From NCBI GenBank assembly GCA_028285545.1, contig JANQPA010000017.1, forward strand, positions 43,274 to 107,273: a stretch of 64,000 nucleotides of DNA. The letters run 5' to 3'. Position numbers and translations under genes: made by a program. Position 1 is the stretch's first letter. Every line of letters begins with the position of its first letter. Source of the DNA: Saprospiraceae bacterium (GTDB lineage Bacteria > Bacteroidota > Bacteroidia > Chitinophagales > Saprospiraceae). A model generated the notes under the pieces. That model saw only the letters and a program-made list of their open reading frames with translations, searched no databases and was not told where the DNA came from. Below are positions 63,346 to 64,000 of the stretch, in pieces.

Positions 63346-63417
63346 CACTCGCTTTTAAAGGAAGAGGCAAAATTGAAATAAAGATTTCAAAATAATTGAA
63401 AAAAGAAGCGAAGGGTA

Positions 63418-63448
63418 TTGCATAGTTTTGAAAAAGGTTATACATTTG
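63418..63448 (+). promoter_or_regulatory. rRNA promoter P2
   Basis: TTG (63418-63420), 20 bases, TACATTTG (63441-63448), followed by the same CACTCGCTTTT. It is 103 bases after P1. Confidence 0.82.
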
Positions 63449-63524
63449 CACTCGCTTTTTTAGAAAATGAGAAGAAGATACGAACTGAACTATAAAAAAG
63501 TTTCAAAAAAAGTGAGTTCAGATT

Positions 63525-63554
63525 TTGTGTAGAATTTAAGAGTTTGTATCTTTG
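63525..63554 (+). promoter_or_regulatory. rRNA promoter P3
   Basis: TTG (63525-63527), 19 bases, TATCTTTG (63547-63554), followed by CATTCGCCTTT. It lies nearest the 16S gene. Confidence 0.82.
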
Positions 63555-63838
63555 CATTCGCCTTTCAAATGAGTGAGGTGAAAAAGCGAAAAAAGAAAGT
63601 TTTATAACTAAAGATACACGTTACAAAAAGAGGCCAAAAAGGCTGAATTTGAGTGACGGAAAAGTTCATTGACACTGAGGCCAAAAGGTAAGGAAGAAAT
63701 AATATTATATTTCTTTTCGGACCCTGTTAGAATACACTTTTTAAAACATACGTTAGCAAAACGTAAATGAGTTAAGAAGGACAGACACCATTGGTAAAAG
63801 AAATTTGCTGTACCTACGGGTATGGTATAAAGATATTT

Positions 63839-64000
<162 letters not shown>

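Larger units (their letters stand above)
63045..63838. other. rRNA promoter and leader region, gene-free
   Basis: The region holds three tandem promoters (below) and a leader of about 280 bases. The leader has the AAGTTCATTGACACTG segment and repeated GGCCAAAA words, as seen before Bacteroidota 16S genes, and probably carries processing and antitermination signals. Short frames on the minus strand here are not genes. Confidence 0.7.

Noticed and set aside
63236..63451. A 71-codon minus-strand frame in the rRNA promoter region
   Set aside because: It overlaps promoters P1 and P2 and has no gene features.

Overview
The window is a chromosomal segment of a Bacteroidota bacterium, probably of the Saprospiria (Saprospirales/Lewinella-like) lineage. 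The supporting signs are an AT-rich sequence, promoters of the Bacteroidota form TTG-N19/20-TAnnTTTG, type IX secretion (T9SS) C-terminal sorting tails, a TonB-dependent receptor with a carboxypeptidase-like N-terminal domain, AraC regulators with membrane domains, and the start of a Bacteroidota-type 16S rRNA gene at the right end. The family is inferred from gene content and a short 16S stretch; no search was run.

Layout. 1-15.9 kb: mainly exported proteins (LytTR membrane regulator, S41 peptidase, BNR-repeat protein, DUF885 protein, M61-like protein), small metabolic genes (cysteine dioxygenase-like, MESH1-like HD hydrolase), a class A beta-lactamase overlapping an MFS exporter, and a membrane AraC regulator. 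16.5-21.3 kb: a tight operon of TonB-dependent receptor, S41-like protein and membrane AraC regulator. 21.4-31 kb: serine hydrolases, an ECF sigma factor with a membrane partner, a T9SS-secreted degenerate serine hydrolase, a TPR lipoprotein and cytochrome c. 31-38.4 kb: housekeeping genes on the minus strand (ABC exporter, accC, accB, efp, fabH, sodium symporter). 39.6-45.5 kb: an AT-rich accessory cassette of two very large genes without a recognised function. 45.6-48.7 kb: lspA, a DUF819 transporter and a GH113-like hydrolase. 48.7-50.4 kb: a gene-free, very AT-rich stretch carrying three predicted RNA transcription units, one with a tRNA-like fold. 50.4-59.2 kb: an HD hydrolase, a DUF4920 protein, and two paralogous secreted MORN-repeat/caspase-like proteins flanking a membrane AraC regulator and a VCBS/UnbV protein. 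59.5-64 kb: rpsF-rpsR-rplI, a YgjP-like metallopeptidase, serC, then three tandem consensus promoters and the 16S rRNA start.

Intergenic DNA is unusual. At least four loci carry copies of one composite repeat, and at least five carry inverted repeats whose arms are runs of short tandem units, a different unit at each locus. Several exported enzymes have lost key catalytic residues. The best candidates for something undescribed are the two-gene cassette at 39.6-45.5 kb, with a degenerate TOPRIM/primase-like module and a toxin-like partner, and the tRNA-like RNA at 48.9 kb.
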